NCBI GenBank assembly: GCA_021234155.1
Contig: JAJEKV010000211.1
Location: 866,001-930,000 of the forward strand
Reading direction: 5' to 3'
Source of the DNA: Isoetes taiwanensis
Lineage: Eukaryota; Streptophyta; Lycopodiopsida; Isoetales; Isoetaceae
DNA: 64,000 nt
The position numbers were made by a program, and so were the translations under genes. Under the pieces are notes generated by a model that was not told where the DNA came from, searched no databases, and worked only from the letters and a program-made list of their open reading frames with translations. Within the stretch, counting starts at the first letter, position 1. Each line of letters opens with the position of its first letter. This document shows, one piece after another, positions 1 through 11,460 of the stretch.

Positions 1-304
1 CTTTTGCCGCTTCTTTACCTCAAAGAAGCCCAGTTCCCTCGCCTCACCTTACTTCTTCTTGCTTGCCCCATTTCTTGCTTTGCCCCGTTTTTGCCCGCCG
101 TTCTTGCTCGTTCTACTGGCGCGGAGTTCTTGCTTGCAGTGCCAGCGAACTATACTTTATATATAGGAAGTATTAATATTAGTTTTAAGTTCTATTTGGA
201 GCCTGCTTATACCTATATTGTGTCCGCTTCGCCATCAATAAACAATAGTTATTGTTTTTCCTTGGGGGAACGTTTGGTGCCTATACCTTGATCTTGATGT
301 CTCT
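1..304. other. No recognised gene
   Basis: A single 95-codon frame opens on the plus strand, but its hydrophobic, proline-rich translation matches no family I know and codon use looks random. A short AT-rich stretch with TATATATAGG near 155-165 could be a TATA box. I see nothing else. Confidence 0.3.
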
Positions 305-478
305 GATCCATTGCAACCTGTTAAAGTTTATGCATAATCTAGTCTTGCCCTTTTTTACTTAAGGTTGTCTTATGATTATGGATTTTTAATGGATCTATTA
401 CAACCAGTTAAAGTTTATGCATATCCTGGTCTTCCTCTTTCTTTACTTAAAGTTGTCATATGGTTATGGACTTTAATA
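305..478. repeat. Tandem duplication, about 87-bp unit
   Basis: Two adjacent imperfect copies (305-391 and 392-478) share GTTAAAGTTTATGCATA, then TACTTAAxGTTGTC and GGTTATGGA-like segments in the same order. They differ by scattered substitutions, so the duplication is not very recent. No coding signal is seen across it. Confidence 0.7.
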
Positions 479-777
479 GACCAGAAGATCTAACAAGCCA
501 AAATATTATCAGTCTTGCTATGTGGTATTTGAGAGGTTATATTTGATGCCATAGGGATGGTGTAACTATAACAAAGGTTTTTTGTTACCGTTGTTTCTCG
601 GCACCTCATTATATACTTTATCTTGAGTTATTATCTAAGGTTGGTTTTCTGCTCAGACGTCTAAGTGTTGAGCCAAGTTGTTTATGGTTGGCATTAGGTT
701 GTTTCTCGGCCTGGTCCTTTTTAGTTATGCCTTGACCTCTAAGTGTTGACCTCTAAGAGACTACGCCTCTTCAAAGA

Positions 778-1599
778 CATTCTTGTCCATGGCTATCCGT
801 AGTATTTCTAGAAATGACGTTTTCCTTCGTTTCAACGAATAGAAGGAAAACGAGGTTCTGGAAATACGGAGGCAGTTGGCAGTTAGCAGTTAGTTTGTTC
901 TTTTCCCTATTTATGTGCTTCTTCGTCATGTTCTCGCTCATCAGCTCTCTTGAAGCATCTCCTTTCCTCTTCTTCCTTCTCCCTACGGTTTGGCCCACCC
1001 CCCCACCCTTCTCCTATTGTTATGTCTTGTTTGCAAACTAACACTTTGTTGGAGGCCTTGTGCCTAGTTTGAGGCCTAGTGCCTGGTTGGGGCCTTTGTG
1101 CCTGGTTGAGGCCAGTGTGCCTTGTTGGGGCCTTTGTGCCTGGTTGAGGCCGGTGTGCCTAGTGGAAGGCTTGGTGCCTAGTTGGAAGCCTTGGTGGCTG
1201 GATGGCCTTTGGTTGGTCTTTTTTGTGTATGCAGGGTTTAGCGTGGCCGTTTGGAGGAGGGCTTGGGATTCGGAGCACAAGATGAAGATCAATGGAGAAG
1301 ACAATTCAAACATGTTTCGTCTTTGGCTATTTCTTTGCTGTAATGTATTTTCTCCCAATAAGGCTAGTCAGCATGAGGGTACAAGATCTATTATGTTTTG
1401 GACCTAGCATCGGTTGGTGATCCCATTATTGTCAGGGTTTTTCCTCGAAAACCCGAAAGGGCGAGGTTTTTTAATCCCGGCCATAATGGTTTCACTAGCT
1501 TGCTATCTGTATGTACTTGTTTTTTGTTATCAAGGAGATGCCCAGAGCAGAGCATTCATTCAGCATTCTTGTCCATGGCTATCCGTAGTATTTCTAGAA
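778..1599 (+). repeat. 36-bp direct repeats bounding a 750-bp segment
   Basis: The 36 bases at 778-813 recur without change at 1564-1599. Both start CATTCTTGTCCATGG and end GTATTTCTAGAA. The enclosed segment holds a GGCCT-rich minisatellite and no recognised gene. The arrangement could come from an insertion with template-switch repair or from a local duplication. It is too long for a normal target-site duplication. Confidence 0.75.
1045..1200 (+). repeat. Degenerate minisatellite
   Basis: About seven units of 20-26 bases are built on GTGCCTGGTTGGGGCCT with variants such as GTGCCTAGTTTGAGGCCT. Translation in both directions gives low-complexity protein, so the frames that cross it should not be read as genes. 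Confidence 0.8.
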
Positions 1600-1738
1600 T
1601 AGAAAAAACACTGTAGCAGGATATCACTATTCATAAAATTACAAAAATATGATATTTCTTTTGTATTACAACCTTGGGGAGGTTTCTCAACAAAAATTGC
1701 AAGTAGTCTTAAATCGGATTACAATTACAATTACAGTG

Positions 1739-1828
1739 ACAAACTGAGAATAAAGCCTTAAATTTGAATAGAAGCAAGTTGGCAGACAAACTGAGAATAA
1801 AGCCTTAAATTTGAATAAAAGACCTTTG
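1739..1828. repeat. Tandem duplication, about 50-bp unit
   Basis: The segment beginning GACAAACTGAGAATAAAGCC occurs twice in a row, at about 1739 and 1786. The copies are nearly identical over more than 30 bases and then diverge. Confidence 0.75.
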
Positions 1829-4000
1829 GCAACTAACTTATATCTCAATGCTTTCCATTTTGCCCAGTAAGCAGTTTGCCCATGATTTTATAAGGATAAT
1901 GGCTTTCCTTTTATTCTGGCACACTTCTAAAAGCTTTCAATGATGGCTTTATAACTGTTTGGTTGTAATTCAAGGCTTTGCTGCCGGATCTCATTCTTTG
2001 GCGTGTGACGAAATTGCTGCGGTGCTTTAAGTGCAATTCATGTCTGGCGTCTAGCAGGGAATGCTTTACGATGTAGAGGTAGAAATTATGTAGGCAAATG
2101 AACAGCTTATTCGGCTTGGTGGCAAATTTAGCAGAAATTTTAAAAGAAATTGGGCTCCAAGCTTCATTTTACAAATCTGTAACTGAAAAAGTCTTCATTT
2201 TACGACGAAGAATAAATTCTGGTTGCAGAAGCACACATAAATCTATTGGGCCATTACAAACAATAGCTTTAAAATGCCGTGGTTCTACAATCAAAGCCAT
2301 TCCTGTCTGTCGATTAGATTAGAGATCTGCGAATCAGTAATAGTACGATGGGTAACTCCGGCATCAGCACCAGCTCTTACATCTTCTTTAGTCAGAGGAA
2401 TATGTTGAGCTCTGTATATTTTGCTAGAGCCAACATATTCATCTGTTTCTGTTGCAATAGTTGGAGGTGAAACATGGCCCCCGCTTTGTAGCCTTCATCA
2501 CGCTTTGCCCTCGTTCTTGCATTTCAATTATTATGGGATTTTCGCTCCCATAGTGAGTATATCTACTATTACTAGTTGTCGCGTGTTCGACCCTCCATGC
2601 ATATTTCCATTGTGATGATGACGTTTTGCAGCCTGACCTACCACATATGAATTTTGTTAACTTCAGTCTCTGGAATATGGCAGCCTTGTACCTAGATCCC
2701 ATTTGTAGCAAGCAATTGAACATTATGTTCAAGCAAAATACAATCTATACTATGTGGCATTACACGGGTGACAAGTGCATAAAGTGGCAATGTAATAAAA
2801 CCGCAACACACACGGATCCGCAAGCATAGGCGACAATTCAAAATTTACAGGCTTGCATGAGAAAAAGAGAATCTACGACTTTCTGAAGCTTACACACTCA
2901 GGCATAAAACCTTAATCTGAGTTAGAAAAAAGGTTAGATTCATATCCAGAGAGCACGCGAGCATATACAGATCCCTTTATCGGACGCCATGCGAGTTAAA
3001 CTAATTCATTATGGTGATGTTTCATATCATTTAGCATAGTCATGATAGATAGCATAGATGCAGTCTAATAAATTGCATAACCATTGCAATCTGACTACTG
3101 CAACCAGGAATATAAATTTGTTCCTGCAATGTACAAGACGTTTTAGTGATTGTTGTAGATGAGCTTGTTTGTCAAAGCCCAACACAAGAGACCTACAATT
3201 TACATCGTTACTCATCATGAACATTAATAAACACCTAAAACAATTACTACAAATAACCACCATAGAGAACTGTATCAAGATCATAAAGTTAATTGAGCAA
3301 CTCATCAAAGCAGTCGAATGAGAAATGGCCTAAAAACGATATATGCACACCTTATAACCACAACATCCTTAAATTCATCTTCCAAAGAGCGGACCATATA
3401 ACTATGGAAGTCATATTTGTCCTCTGTATGGTGTTCCCTATTAATCGCGGAGACATATCTTGTTAGGTGCTACATTTGCAAATTAAATGCTTCTAAAATT
3501 GTTTTGCACAACATTATCGAAAAAAATTATCTTTTTGCAATTATGGTTCTCAAAATGGTAGAATAGGATATGGCTATTTCACACACTATTGCTCTACTGA
3601 CATGCTAGATGAGGCCATCATGCTTCACGGGTTGCATTGATGTGAACACAAGAAATCATCATATGTAGTACCAATTAAGTTTCTGTGACTAACTTGTTTT
3701 GACCTGACTAAATTGAAGCAATTGAATTCAAGGCAATTGCATCACTCTTTTAAAAATACATCTAACAGAACCGAAGTTGATGCTTAAACCCATCCTTAAT
3801 GCCGATAGTCCGACTTTTTGCCACGAGACTAATAAACCGATAAAAGAAACAAACCCCGCATGTATCAAACAAATTTGGTGCAAGTTTGGAAAAGCAGCTG
3901 AAGAAAAGCTTTATTTTTTAACTGACCACCCATAATAAAAAATTGTTGCGACTCCATGCTCCTGGGCTGTGATACTTCATAAATACCTAAACCCATTCCT
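1829..4000. other. AT-rich intergenic DNA, no gene recognised
   Basis: Short frames occur on both strands but none has a recognisable motif. A 68-codon minus-strand frame without ATG (about 2300-2500) has protein-like composition but no convincing splice sites and no family match. No LTR, TIR or RNA gene is visible. Confidence 0.4.
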
Positions 4001-4054
4001 TCCAGCGATCGACCTATGGAAAAAGTATATAGTTCAGATTTTAAACCCCTGATG

Positions 4055-4110
4055 GTAAAATTTCATAAATGGCGGGATTCAAACCTTGAGTATTGCTAGC
4101 ACAACGGTCA
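4055..4110 (-). repeat. Possible tRNA-derived SINE fragment (B box)
   Basis: Read on the minus strand this contains GGTTTGAATCCCGCC, close to a tRNA B box (GGTTCGAnTCC) and flanked by tRNA-like sequence. A clear A box is not visible upstream, so this may be a truncated SINE or chance. It is not a functional tRNA: no cloverleaf can be completed. Confidence 0.3.
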
Positions 4111-4931
4111 GAGATGAATAGAAAACATGTGTAACTGCCAGCTTTCGATCTGGCTGCATGCAGCAACCTACAGAAGTCTAGGTGTGAAAATATGGAGAGT
4201 TCAAAACTCAGAAATGAGATGAAGGGTTCGTAACCTTCCTGCATAGGAGCAAGTATTAGAAACATGTACAAGTTTATGAAAAGAACGAGCACTATTTACG
4301 TGGCATGTATTACCAGCAGCCAATTTTCGCTTGGGTATGCTAGTCATCCAATCTGAATTATAGAAAGTGCTGAGTTGCCTTCTGAAACCCAAGAAACGTT
4401 TGCTTTTCTTTTCTTTCTCCAATTTACAAGGCATGAGTTGTTGTGTATCATAGATGGATTGTTGTAATCCGGCACAAATTTGATCGGCGCTCCTCTATCG
4501 ATTATGGTGCTACAGAAAAAATAGAAAAGTTCTACGAAAAAAGGGGAATAAATCTCCCCGTCCACATTAATTTTCGGCTTATTTTCCATTCCTTATCGGT
4601 TTTTTTGGTAAGGTTGACTGTAAGCCATTGATTTGCGGCATATTCGTGGGCTTGTTCCAGATCCACGGATATGAACATTTTGCCACAGAAAATGCACCAC
4701 AAATCCTATGGTGCAGACAAAAACACCTCTGCCACAATATGGACCAAAGGTAAGGGCTTAAATCATAGCTCCTGTGCGTTCGCCCTCCGAACAGCAGACC
4801 TTCAACTCCACTCCGCTTAGAATCGGCCCTGCATCTCAATCTTTGCCACCGTACATAACTCTTTGCCTCACCCTCCCTGCTACTCGGCTGTGCAATCGCC
4901 CAATCAATTTGCAATCGGCCATCGCCCACAA

Positions 4932-4968
4932 TCAATCTGCAATCTGCAATCTGCAATCTGCAATCCAC
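4932..4968 (+). repeat. Short (CAATCTG)n tandem repeat
   Basis: About five copies of the heptamer CAATCTG lie in a row. The 174-codon minus-strand frame across this stretch (4579-5103) includes the repeat and shows no family signature. Confidence 0.8.
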
Positions 4969-5510
4969 CATGCACCCTAAGCCGGAATAGTAACGCCTCT
5001 TGTGCCAGCCTGCACCTAGAATCTCGGCCAGAATCTCTTCCAGCCTGCACCTCAATGCCCAGCCTATGCAGCCTGTGACTTGCCCATCAGCAACAAACGG
5101 CACACATCATCCTGCAGCATCGGATCTACCTGCAAACACACAGACTTGCATTCTTCAGTCGCCCATGGTAGCAGCAAAGGGCACCGCATCTACCCAGATG
5201 GTAACCTAGCAAATGGCCGGAATCAATCCCCTGCTTGTGAGCCAAGGCCATAAGATTCAGCCATTCTGATACCCTCCATACAAGGAAGCAGGCATCTCAT
5301 AGCACGAAATACCCCTCTTCCTCCCGATTTGATTTCTGTCAAAACAATTCAGGAATCCGCAAAAAAAAGAAAGAATCACGCTTTCTTATCCTTCTATTTT
5401 GAAACCATGCATAGAAACAACAAGAAAAACACATATCTTAGCCCATCTTGGCCAACAAGCAGCTCAAATTAGCTAAAAAATACAGTTCAACAACGTTTTT
5501 GCATACAATA

Positions 5511-5527
5511 TAGGAAGGAAGGAAGGA
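5511..5527 (-). repeat. LINE 3' tail of (GGAA)n
   Basis: Four copies of GGAA on the plus strand directly follow the conserved LINE 3' end when read on the minus strand. Such simple-repeat tails are typical of some LINE clades that do not end in poly(A). Confidence 0.7.
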
Positions 5528-5872
5528 AGTTTATTTTAACGTCCACGGAGGCCAGAGGCCTATGAGGCGGGACATGCAGAGAACAGGCAAAGAAGCCAAA
5601 AACCCCAACACCAAAAACAAACAATGTAACTGTACAGTAGAACCCTACTACCGGGATGAAAAAACCCCCACTTGGGAGGAAAAACCCTAACAGTAGGCTC
5701 TCAAATACCATGCCCCCGAAGAGCAAGTCTGACGGCCGAAATCTGCAGGATGTAAGCTCCCAGTCGCGCTACCATAGGTGATGCGAGTAACTGATGTAGC
5801 GGTGTGTCAGAGCATCTAAGATCAGTGTGCACTGCTCGGACCTGGGCATATGCTGGGCACTGCTGGAGGCAT

Positions 5873-6473
5873 GGAATAATTTAAGGGCTAAACTTAGCTA
5901 TTTGGCGATTTTTTAGCACATTTTCAAAAAAAATTGGCTAAAGTAAATGGAAAAAATTGGGAAAAAAATTATATTTTTAGCTTAACTTTTTTCGGGACTG
6001 CACCAACCCTGGAGCTCTTTAGCCAAACGCTAGAAAGTATTAAAGTAAAATTTTATACTGTTTAGCTAAACCATAGAAACTTTTAGAATGAATTTCGGGC
6101 TAGCTTTAGCTAACATCATTCTAGTTTATATGAAATATATGACTAGTAGTTTAGTTTCTAGCATTATGAATTAATTTGAGTCCTAGGCTTTGCTAATTAG
6201 CATTATTTTAGAATGTTTTCACAAAAAAAATGACTAAAATAAGTGGAATATATTGAAAAACAAGTATAGTAATTTGGCTTAATATTTTCTGTTGGCCACA
6301 CCATAGAAATTTTTGGGTTGATGTTTGGTTTAGTTTAGCTAAACGCTAGAAAGTATGAGAGGAAAAATGTGTAGAGTTTAGCTAAACCATAGAAAGTTTT
6401 GGGATTAATATCGAGCAAGTTTAGCTAAAGTCATTCTGGCTAATAAGAAATATGCGATTAGTAATTTATTCCC
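5873..6473. mobile_element. MITE-like element, copy 1, inserted in the LINE
   Basis: About 600 bp of AT-rich, non-coding DNA made of internal variants of TTTAGCTAAAC and CATAGAAA. A second copy lies at 55,271-55,855. The ends form a weak inverted repeat (GGAATAATTTA at the left, TAATTTATTCC at the right). The flanks duplicate host LINE sequence: CTGGAGGCATGG on the left and CTGGAGGGCATGG on the right, one base apart. This marks a target-site duplication of roughly 9-13 bp. Superfamily is uncertain: hAT would give 8 bp and Mutator 9 bp. Confidence 0.65.
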
Positions 6474-7099
6474 TGGCTGGAGGGCATGGTGCTCATCCTC
6501 TATCACGTGCATCTCACAACACTGACATAACCTCTCCTCCCTGGGGATCCCGTGCCCGCCATTCACCCCCAAATGATGACTGCTTCAATTCTCGAGGTAA
6601 TGGGAACCCGCCCTTATGGCAGCAATAGCTCTCCGTTTCTTCGTAGATGTGTGCTTTTGGCACCGATGGGGTCCATGCTCAAGGCCGGATTAACTGAGTG
6701 TGATAATGCTCGCCTTGGGCTTTGCAAGAGTAGAGGCATCCCACTGTGGTGGCAGCATAGCCCGCGATCCAATTGCCCATTCTCGCAAGATCGAGACCGC
6801 TGCCACCATCCGTTGGTAATCCATAGACCACCTCCTAAACCATCCCTTACGAGTGCTCGTGCCATACCCTCTTGAGCCGCTGAGGGCCCTGCGTTAACAA
6901 CACGGCCTGTGGGGGCAAGCGATGCTCATCCATCCCATCCACCTTATGGAAGCAAGTAAGATGCCTCGCAAGATAGCGTATCGTCAGAAAGGCCGTAACC
7001 CCTGTCTCATACAACAAAATCTTGCAAAACCATGCCAGAAATACCTCCCCCAAATACCAAACGAAATAATTAGAACATTATGACTTGCTGCTATCGTAG

Positions 7100-8035
7100 A
7101 TCACAAAGATCTCTTTTTATAAAACTTTATGGAAACCTCCCTATGTTATCACATGTGGAAACCTCCCGAGGCTCCATAGAAGAAAATGGGGGAGGTTTCC
7201 AGTCTTTGGGAGTCTAACCTAAATCGGGCGAATATAATTTGATCGATTTCTGTTTGTTTTAAGAATGTCTCTATTGGTGTTAAGTCTAGTCTAGGTTGGT
7301 GAACCATGGCATTAGTTTGTGTATCTATCCTTTGCATTCTAAAGAGAGAGTTCTTGGGTTCAACTTTTACCATTTTTGGTTAGAGAGAAATGTCCATGGC
7401 AGCAAAGGCCATTGCAATAAATTTCTTATAAGGATTCTAAGTTCTACATCTGATAGGCCAATACTGCATATGGATATGAATATGCATGATTTTCAACTCG
7501 TACAATTGTTTAGAGAAAGTAGAGGTTTGACATAACTTAGAAAACTTCACTTCCCAATGCAAGAGGAGCCTTTTCTACACCCAGAGAGGAGATATTGTAC
7601 AGTAGGTTGCCTCATTCCAAGGTGATTACAACTTTGTAGAATGAGGCAAGACATTCCAGATTTTGACAACTTGACTATCTGCTCCCAATTTACAATGATA
7701 CACATGCATAACCCTAAAAAGTGTTCCAATACTTGAGAACAAAAGGAAAAAACCATATGTTGTTTTTGCCAACTTGAATACCGGCCCCTAACTTACAATG
7801 GCATATATCCCTCCTCTGTAAACGTCATATATCATATTATTAGAAGGTGATAAATACGAGAGACACTTGTCTTCCAAACCTTGCCTACACAATGGCCATA
7901 GACCCACAATGCATTCACACTGACCCCAATATTTGGTTCACATTTGAAAACAATAGCAAAAAAAGTTCACATGTGCTTTTGCGAAGACTTGAAAAAACCT
8001 ACATGTGGTTATGTATGTGGAGGTATAGTTTATTA
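7100..8035. other. No gene recognised; short inverted repeat
   Basis: GGAAACCTCCC occurs at about 7131 and 7157 and its complement GGGAGGTTTCC at about 7189, which could fold as a small hairpin. No protein-like frame over 80 codons shows a known motif. Confidence 0.4.
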
Positions 8036-8262
8036 AAAAGATGGTATAGCGTTTTTTAAGGAGCTGTGGTTTTCTTTAAGGAGTTGTAGCTTTTTTTTAA
8101 GGAGGTATGTTTTTTTGTTAAAAGAAGTGTGTTTTTTATTTTTTGAGGTGGTATTGTTTTTAAGAAGGTGTAATTTTGGAATAGAATAGAATAGAATAGA
8201 ATAGTGTAATTTTGGAGGTGGGTTTATAAACAAGTGTAGTTTTTACGGAGGTGTTTTGAGGT
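8036..8262 (+). repeat. T-rich dispersed repeat (family also at 11.5-11.8 and 13.4-13.7 kb)
   Basis: The sequence is a chain of TTTAAGGAGxTGTGGTTTT-like units followed by GAGGTGGGTTTATAAxCAA. The same order recurs at 13,445-13,720 and partly at 11,690-11,765 and 8,845-8,900. It contains a (GAATA)n microsatellite at about 8,177-8,203. It has no coding potential. Confidence 0.7.
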
Positions 8263-8415
8263 ATTCCCTTTGTTCCATCATCTCAATTATAAACTTCCCT
8301 ATGACCTGTCCTCACAAATAAAAAAAAAAAGTAACCAAGTCATTACAATCAATTTGATATTTATAGCGAAGGCTTGCATACTGTGGGCATTGCAGAAGGG
8401 CATGCATCTCCTCTT

Positions 8416-8835
8416 CTATCTCACCCATGTACACTGTTTACATAGCCTAAGCTTGTCATGTATATTACTCCATCTACCCACTTCCACCCCTAATCTGTAT
8501 GAACTTAACCTTAATCTACTAATTGCATGTCTGCCCTTAACTGATACAGCTTCACCTAAATACCTTGGTTGTCGAAGAAGAGAATTAATGAATTGCTTGT
8601 AATATATTTTCTTCACCCCGGGAATATATCTTTCAAACACATGTTCATGCAACCAACCCTAATATCTCCATGCATGTAAATAGGTCAGTGCTATCCTATT
8701 CTCATTTCTCATCCAAGCCCTTATATTCGCATACCATCCTTTGTGTCTCGTTTCCTCCAAGGCAATTCTAGGTAGGTATTCCTCATGCATTTTCATCTGT
8801 ACCTTACAAGCTCCAACAAGACCTTGAACAGGTGC
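8416..8835 (-). pseudogene. LINE ORF2 C-terminal fragment
   Basis: Two overlapping frames on the minus strand give LEETRHKGWYANIRAWMRNE and then SVKGRHAISRLRLSSYRLGV with GRW and a C-x2-C pair. These align with the LINE at 12.1-13.1 kb (SVKKRHTISRMRLSSHRLGI, then GRW, then C-x2-C). This is the region between the RT domain and the Cys-His motif. Both ends are missing, the frame changes at about 8655, and the piece is flanked by the T-rich repeat. Confidence 0.7.
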
Positions 8836-8904
8836 GACTGAAGAAATGTGGTTTTTGTTTTTTGAGGTGGTGGTGTTTTTAAGGAGGTGTAATTTTGTAG
8901 GTGT

Positions 8905-8990
8905 GATTTTGATGTGGTTTGGGGCCATGGGACTGCTTGAGTAAATCTTGGAGAGGCTGTCACCTAATTATCACATACAAGAAATTTATC
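8905..8990 (+). repeat. SINE 3' end fragment
   Basis: TGATGTGGTTTGGGGCC and GTCACCTAATTATCACATA match, in order, the 3' part of the SINE at 11.2-11.5 kb. The tRNA-related 5' part is missing. A GC-rich hairpin (GCGGCG / CGCCGC) follows at 8991-9010. Confidence 0.45.
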
Positions 8991-9010
8991 GCGGCGACCA
9001 AGGCCGCCGC

Positions 9011-10000
9011 GAACATTTCTCCTTCCCAGCTCCCTTGTATTTGGGAAAGGACATAAAGAAATAACAAAACAGAGAATCTAGATTAAATCAAAACCTGAAT
9101 CCTTATCCAACACACCATGGCAGTAGCAAGATCCAAAGTCGAACCGGCCACAACTATAACAATCTTAGGAAGGCCTCCAATGCTATGTTATCCTAGTGGA
9201 AGCAAAAATCTTAATTAATTTTTTTGTTGTTCATTAAGTTAAATGACATGAAATTAAATTCATTAAGTTGAATAACATCAAATTAAAAAATTGCATGGGT
9301 TTTGTAGAAATATGGACATGGTGGTAATGTTGAAAGATATCTTGATAGTGCATGGGTCTTATAAAAATGAATGTTAAAGAAACGTGTCTTGTGTATGACA
9401 CATTACTCCCTAGGGATACTACATTATTGGGTACTTTTATCCGGTGGCTATTCAAAGCAAATAGCAAATCCCATAGATGGCCTTAGGGCACATTCCATCC
9501 CTTTTTGCCGCCTTCAAAAGCTCAGCATTCAGACACCAATAGAGCAAGAAAAGTTGCAAGGTAAATAGGTTTCTTTAAAATCTCCCTTTTTTCTCATGCT
9601 TATTGTCCGATGTCAATAGGTTCTTCCCGCGCATCAAAAGTCAAGGGATCCCTGGTACTTCATTGTTTGTAAAAGCAACTATAATGTAAAAGCAACTATA
9701 AAGAAGAAAAGTAGGTGGGTTGCTTAAAAAAAATCGCAAAAAAATATGTTAGTAGTATTTTATTGTTCAGACCATATAGTCACTTCGTTGCATTTCATGA
9801 AATAAAGAAAACTTAAGGGCATCCTGTAAAATAGGCGAAAACTTAAGGGCATTTGGTAGTTTTTCCCTTACTTCTATTATCTCGATTGTTGTTTCAGATC
9901 TATAAGTAGCTGCATCTGTTGAAAGGTCAACGAACAGGTTGTTTATTTTTGACAACAGATAAATACTCTCGATTTATTAAAACATATTGCTTTTGCATGC
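9011..10000. other. Intergenic; small tandem duplications only
   Basis: There are duplicated 25-30 bp blocks at about 9,235-9,290 (CATTAAGTT...), 9,670-9,705 (AAAGCAACTATAA) and 9,790-9,860 (AAAACTTAAGGGCAT). No protein family is seen. Confidence 0.45.
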
Positions 10001-10002
10001 AG

Positions 10003-10454
10003 GGATCTGCTTCAGGAACTATAGTCCATCTGTGTTTCTGTCAGCAGGTTAAACGAGAAGTCATCTTTTCTTTTGTAAGGTTTTTTCCATTTGCGTATCA
10101 TTCTGCAGCTTCGTCAAGATCTTAGTGTGTTTTCTACACATATTAATCACTTCTTTCCAATGCTAGGTTTACTCTTTCCGTCAAATCTCATCATTGGGAG
10201 ATGTAAGTCCTGTTGTGAGAAGCAGCAATAACGATGGAGATGATCACAGAAGAGAATCGGCAGTAAAGTCACATATTTTGATGAGTGCTATTCAATTCTT
10301 TCCACCAGGTGATCCCATCATAGAGAAGGCTATTGAAATCATTGAGACCGTCCCCACTTTAAGGTTGCTAGGGTTTCTTGAATCATCCACCGCTATTCTG
10401 AATAGTACCCTAGAATTTCCAGTCAAGACACAAAGAACATTGGAGCGATTATAA
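10003..10454 (+). CDS. Possible 3' end of an unknown spliced gene (two exons)
   Basis: A 45-nt exon (10003-10047) is bounded by TTGCATGCAG and GTTAAA. A second exon starts after CCAATGCTAG at 10167 and stops at 10454. Both are in the same phase, so splicing gives one open frame of 111 codons. Residues include VYSFRQISSLGDVSPVVRS and FFPPGDPIIEKAIEIIETV, with ordinary globular composition. I do not recognise the family. No 5' exons or promoter were identified, and the rest of the gene may have been destroyed by repeats on the left. Splice sites and phase agreement are what I see; the gene model is inference. Confidence 0.35.
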
Positions 10455-10904
10455 CAGCAGATTATCAGACACTACATTAGGTGGTAATGCTTGTGGGAAT
10501 ACAGCGGAAACTGGGAGAGGATAGTTAGATTGACCTGTAACCATGCGTGTCAAAAACCCAGAGCCGCTACATTTTCCCCCACTGGGGCCACAAAATAAGC
10601 AAATCTAAGTTACCCCACGAGCTGTTGCAAAAAAGAGGCGAGCTTAATATTTGCTAATCGCTTCTTGTGAATTGGGATTCTGATGCCTGATACTTAAAGG
10701 AAGCTGCTGAAAGCAATTTTAATTGCTCCTTAAGAAAAACCCAGTATGTACCTTTGAAAATCTATCTTTACTTTTGAAAATCTATCTTAGAACAGGGACA
10801 GACAACCAACTTTCGAAACATAAGCTCTTGTGAAAAAAGGAGTATATGAGTGAATATATAGTAATAGGAAAAACACTAATTAGGAAGGCTTAGATCAATT
10901 GACA

Positions 10905-11065
10905 GTCGCCACAGGAACAGTAAGCTTGGAACCCACGGTCGCCAAAGGAACAGTAAGCTTGGAACCCATTTGACAAATTCTAGAACGAACAAACAGACGC
11001 TCACGCCTTTGCCTCCCTTTACATGCACACCGCTCATGCCTTTTCCTCCCTTTATATGCACACCA
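10905..11065. repeat. Two small tandem duplications
   Basis: A 36-bp unit holding GGAACAGTAAGCTTGGAACC is present twice (about 10,912-10,975). A 33-bp unit with CCTCCCTTTAxATGCACACC is present twice (about 11,010-11,065). Confidence 0.75.
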
Positions 11066-11239
11066 GATGCTTCTAGAAGAATCGAGATGTTACATAATTG
11101 CAACAGCAATTTCTAGAAAGACCTCTATTCTTCCTAATTTTTTTAGCGCCTACACGTGTCATTTTTAAACATAGAAATAAACATGAACTTCATTTTAAGC
11201 TGCCCCCTTATTGGCCATATTACAATTATATATTAGAGA

Positions 11240-11460
11240 TAGAGGGTCAAACTTCAACATCTAGATGCCTTTGCCCAGTTGGTTGGGGCACGATAATTGA
11301 GGTGTCGTATCAAATAGTATCGGAGCCAAGTCTCGAGTTCAAATCTCCATGGAAGCATCCCCAAATAAGAATTGCCTTACGAGCGAATGATGTAAGTCCC
11401 ATATGTTGAGGGCGAGCATTAGAAACTGATATGGTTTGGGGAGGCGGCACCTAATTATCA
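11240..11460 (+). mobile_element. tRNA-derived SINE
   Basis: TTGCCCAGTTGGTTGGGGC is a good polymerase III A box (TRGCnnAGYnGG). About 60 bases downstream TCGAGTTCAAATCTCC matches the B box. The body then carries TGTAAGTCCCATATGTTGAG and GAAACTGATATGGTTTGGGG, typical of plant SINE bodies. Parts of the 3' end recur at 8.9 kb and in the tandem copies that follow. Polymerase III transcription is inferred from the boxes. Confidence 0.65.

Larger units (their letters stand above)
5511..7053 (-). pseudogene. LINE (non-LTR retrotransposon) ORF2 3' region, split by a MITE
   Basis: On the minus strand, separate frames give consecutive parts of a plant LINE ORF2 C-terminus. About 7000-6850 resembles the region after the RT domain (RYLARHLTCFHKVDG). 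About 6590-6490 gives IPREERLCQCCEMHVIEDEH, the Cys-His element near the ORF2 end. After the inserted element, 5865-5700 continues QCPAYAQVRAV and runs to a stop. The 3' end carries GGCCTCCGTGGACGTTAA, also present near 12,180, followed by a (CTTC)n tail at 5511-5527. It is 5' truncated and frame-broken. Family assignment is firm. Which frameshifts are real is unknown. Confidence 0.75.

Noticed and set aside
2300-2505. 68-codon minus-strand frame with protein-like composition (KEDVRAGADAGVTHRTITDS)
   Set aside because: No ATG, no convincing splice sites and no family known to me. It may be an exon relic but cannot be supported alone.
4055-4110. A tRNA gene at the GGTTTGAATCC motif
   Set aside because: No acceptor stem, anticodon arm or A box can be completed, so it is at most a SINE remnant.
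4579-5103. 174-codon minus-strand frame
   Set aside because: It spans a (CAATCTG)n repeat and has no recognisable domain or splice context.
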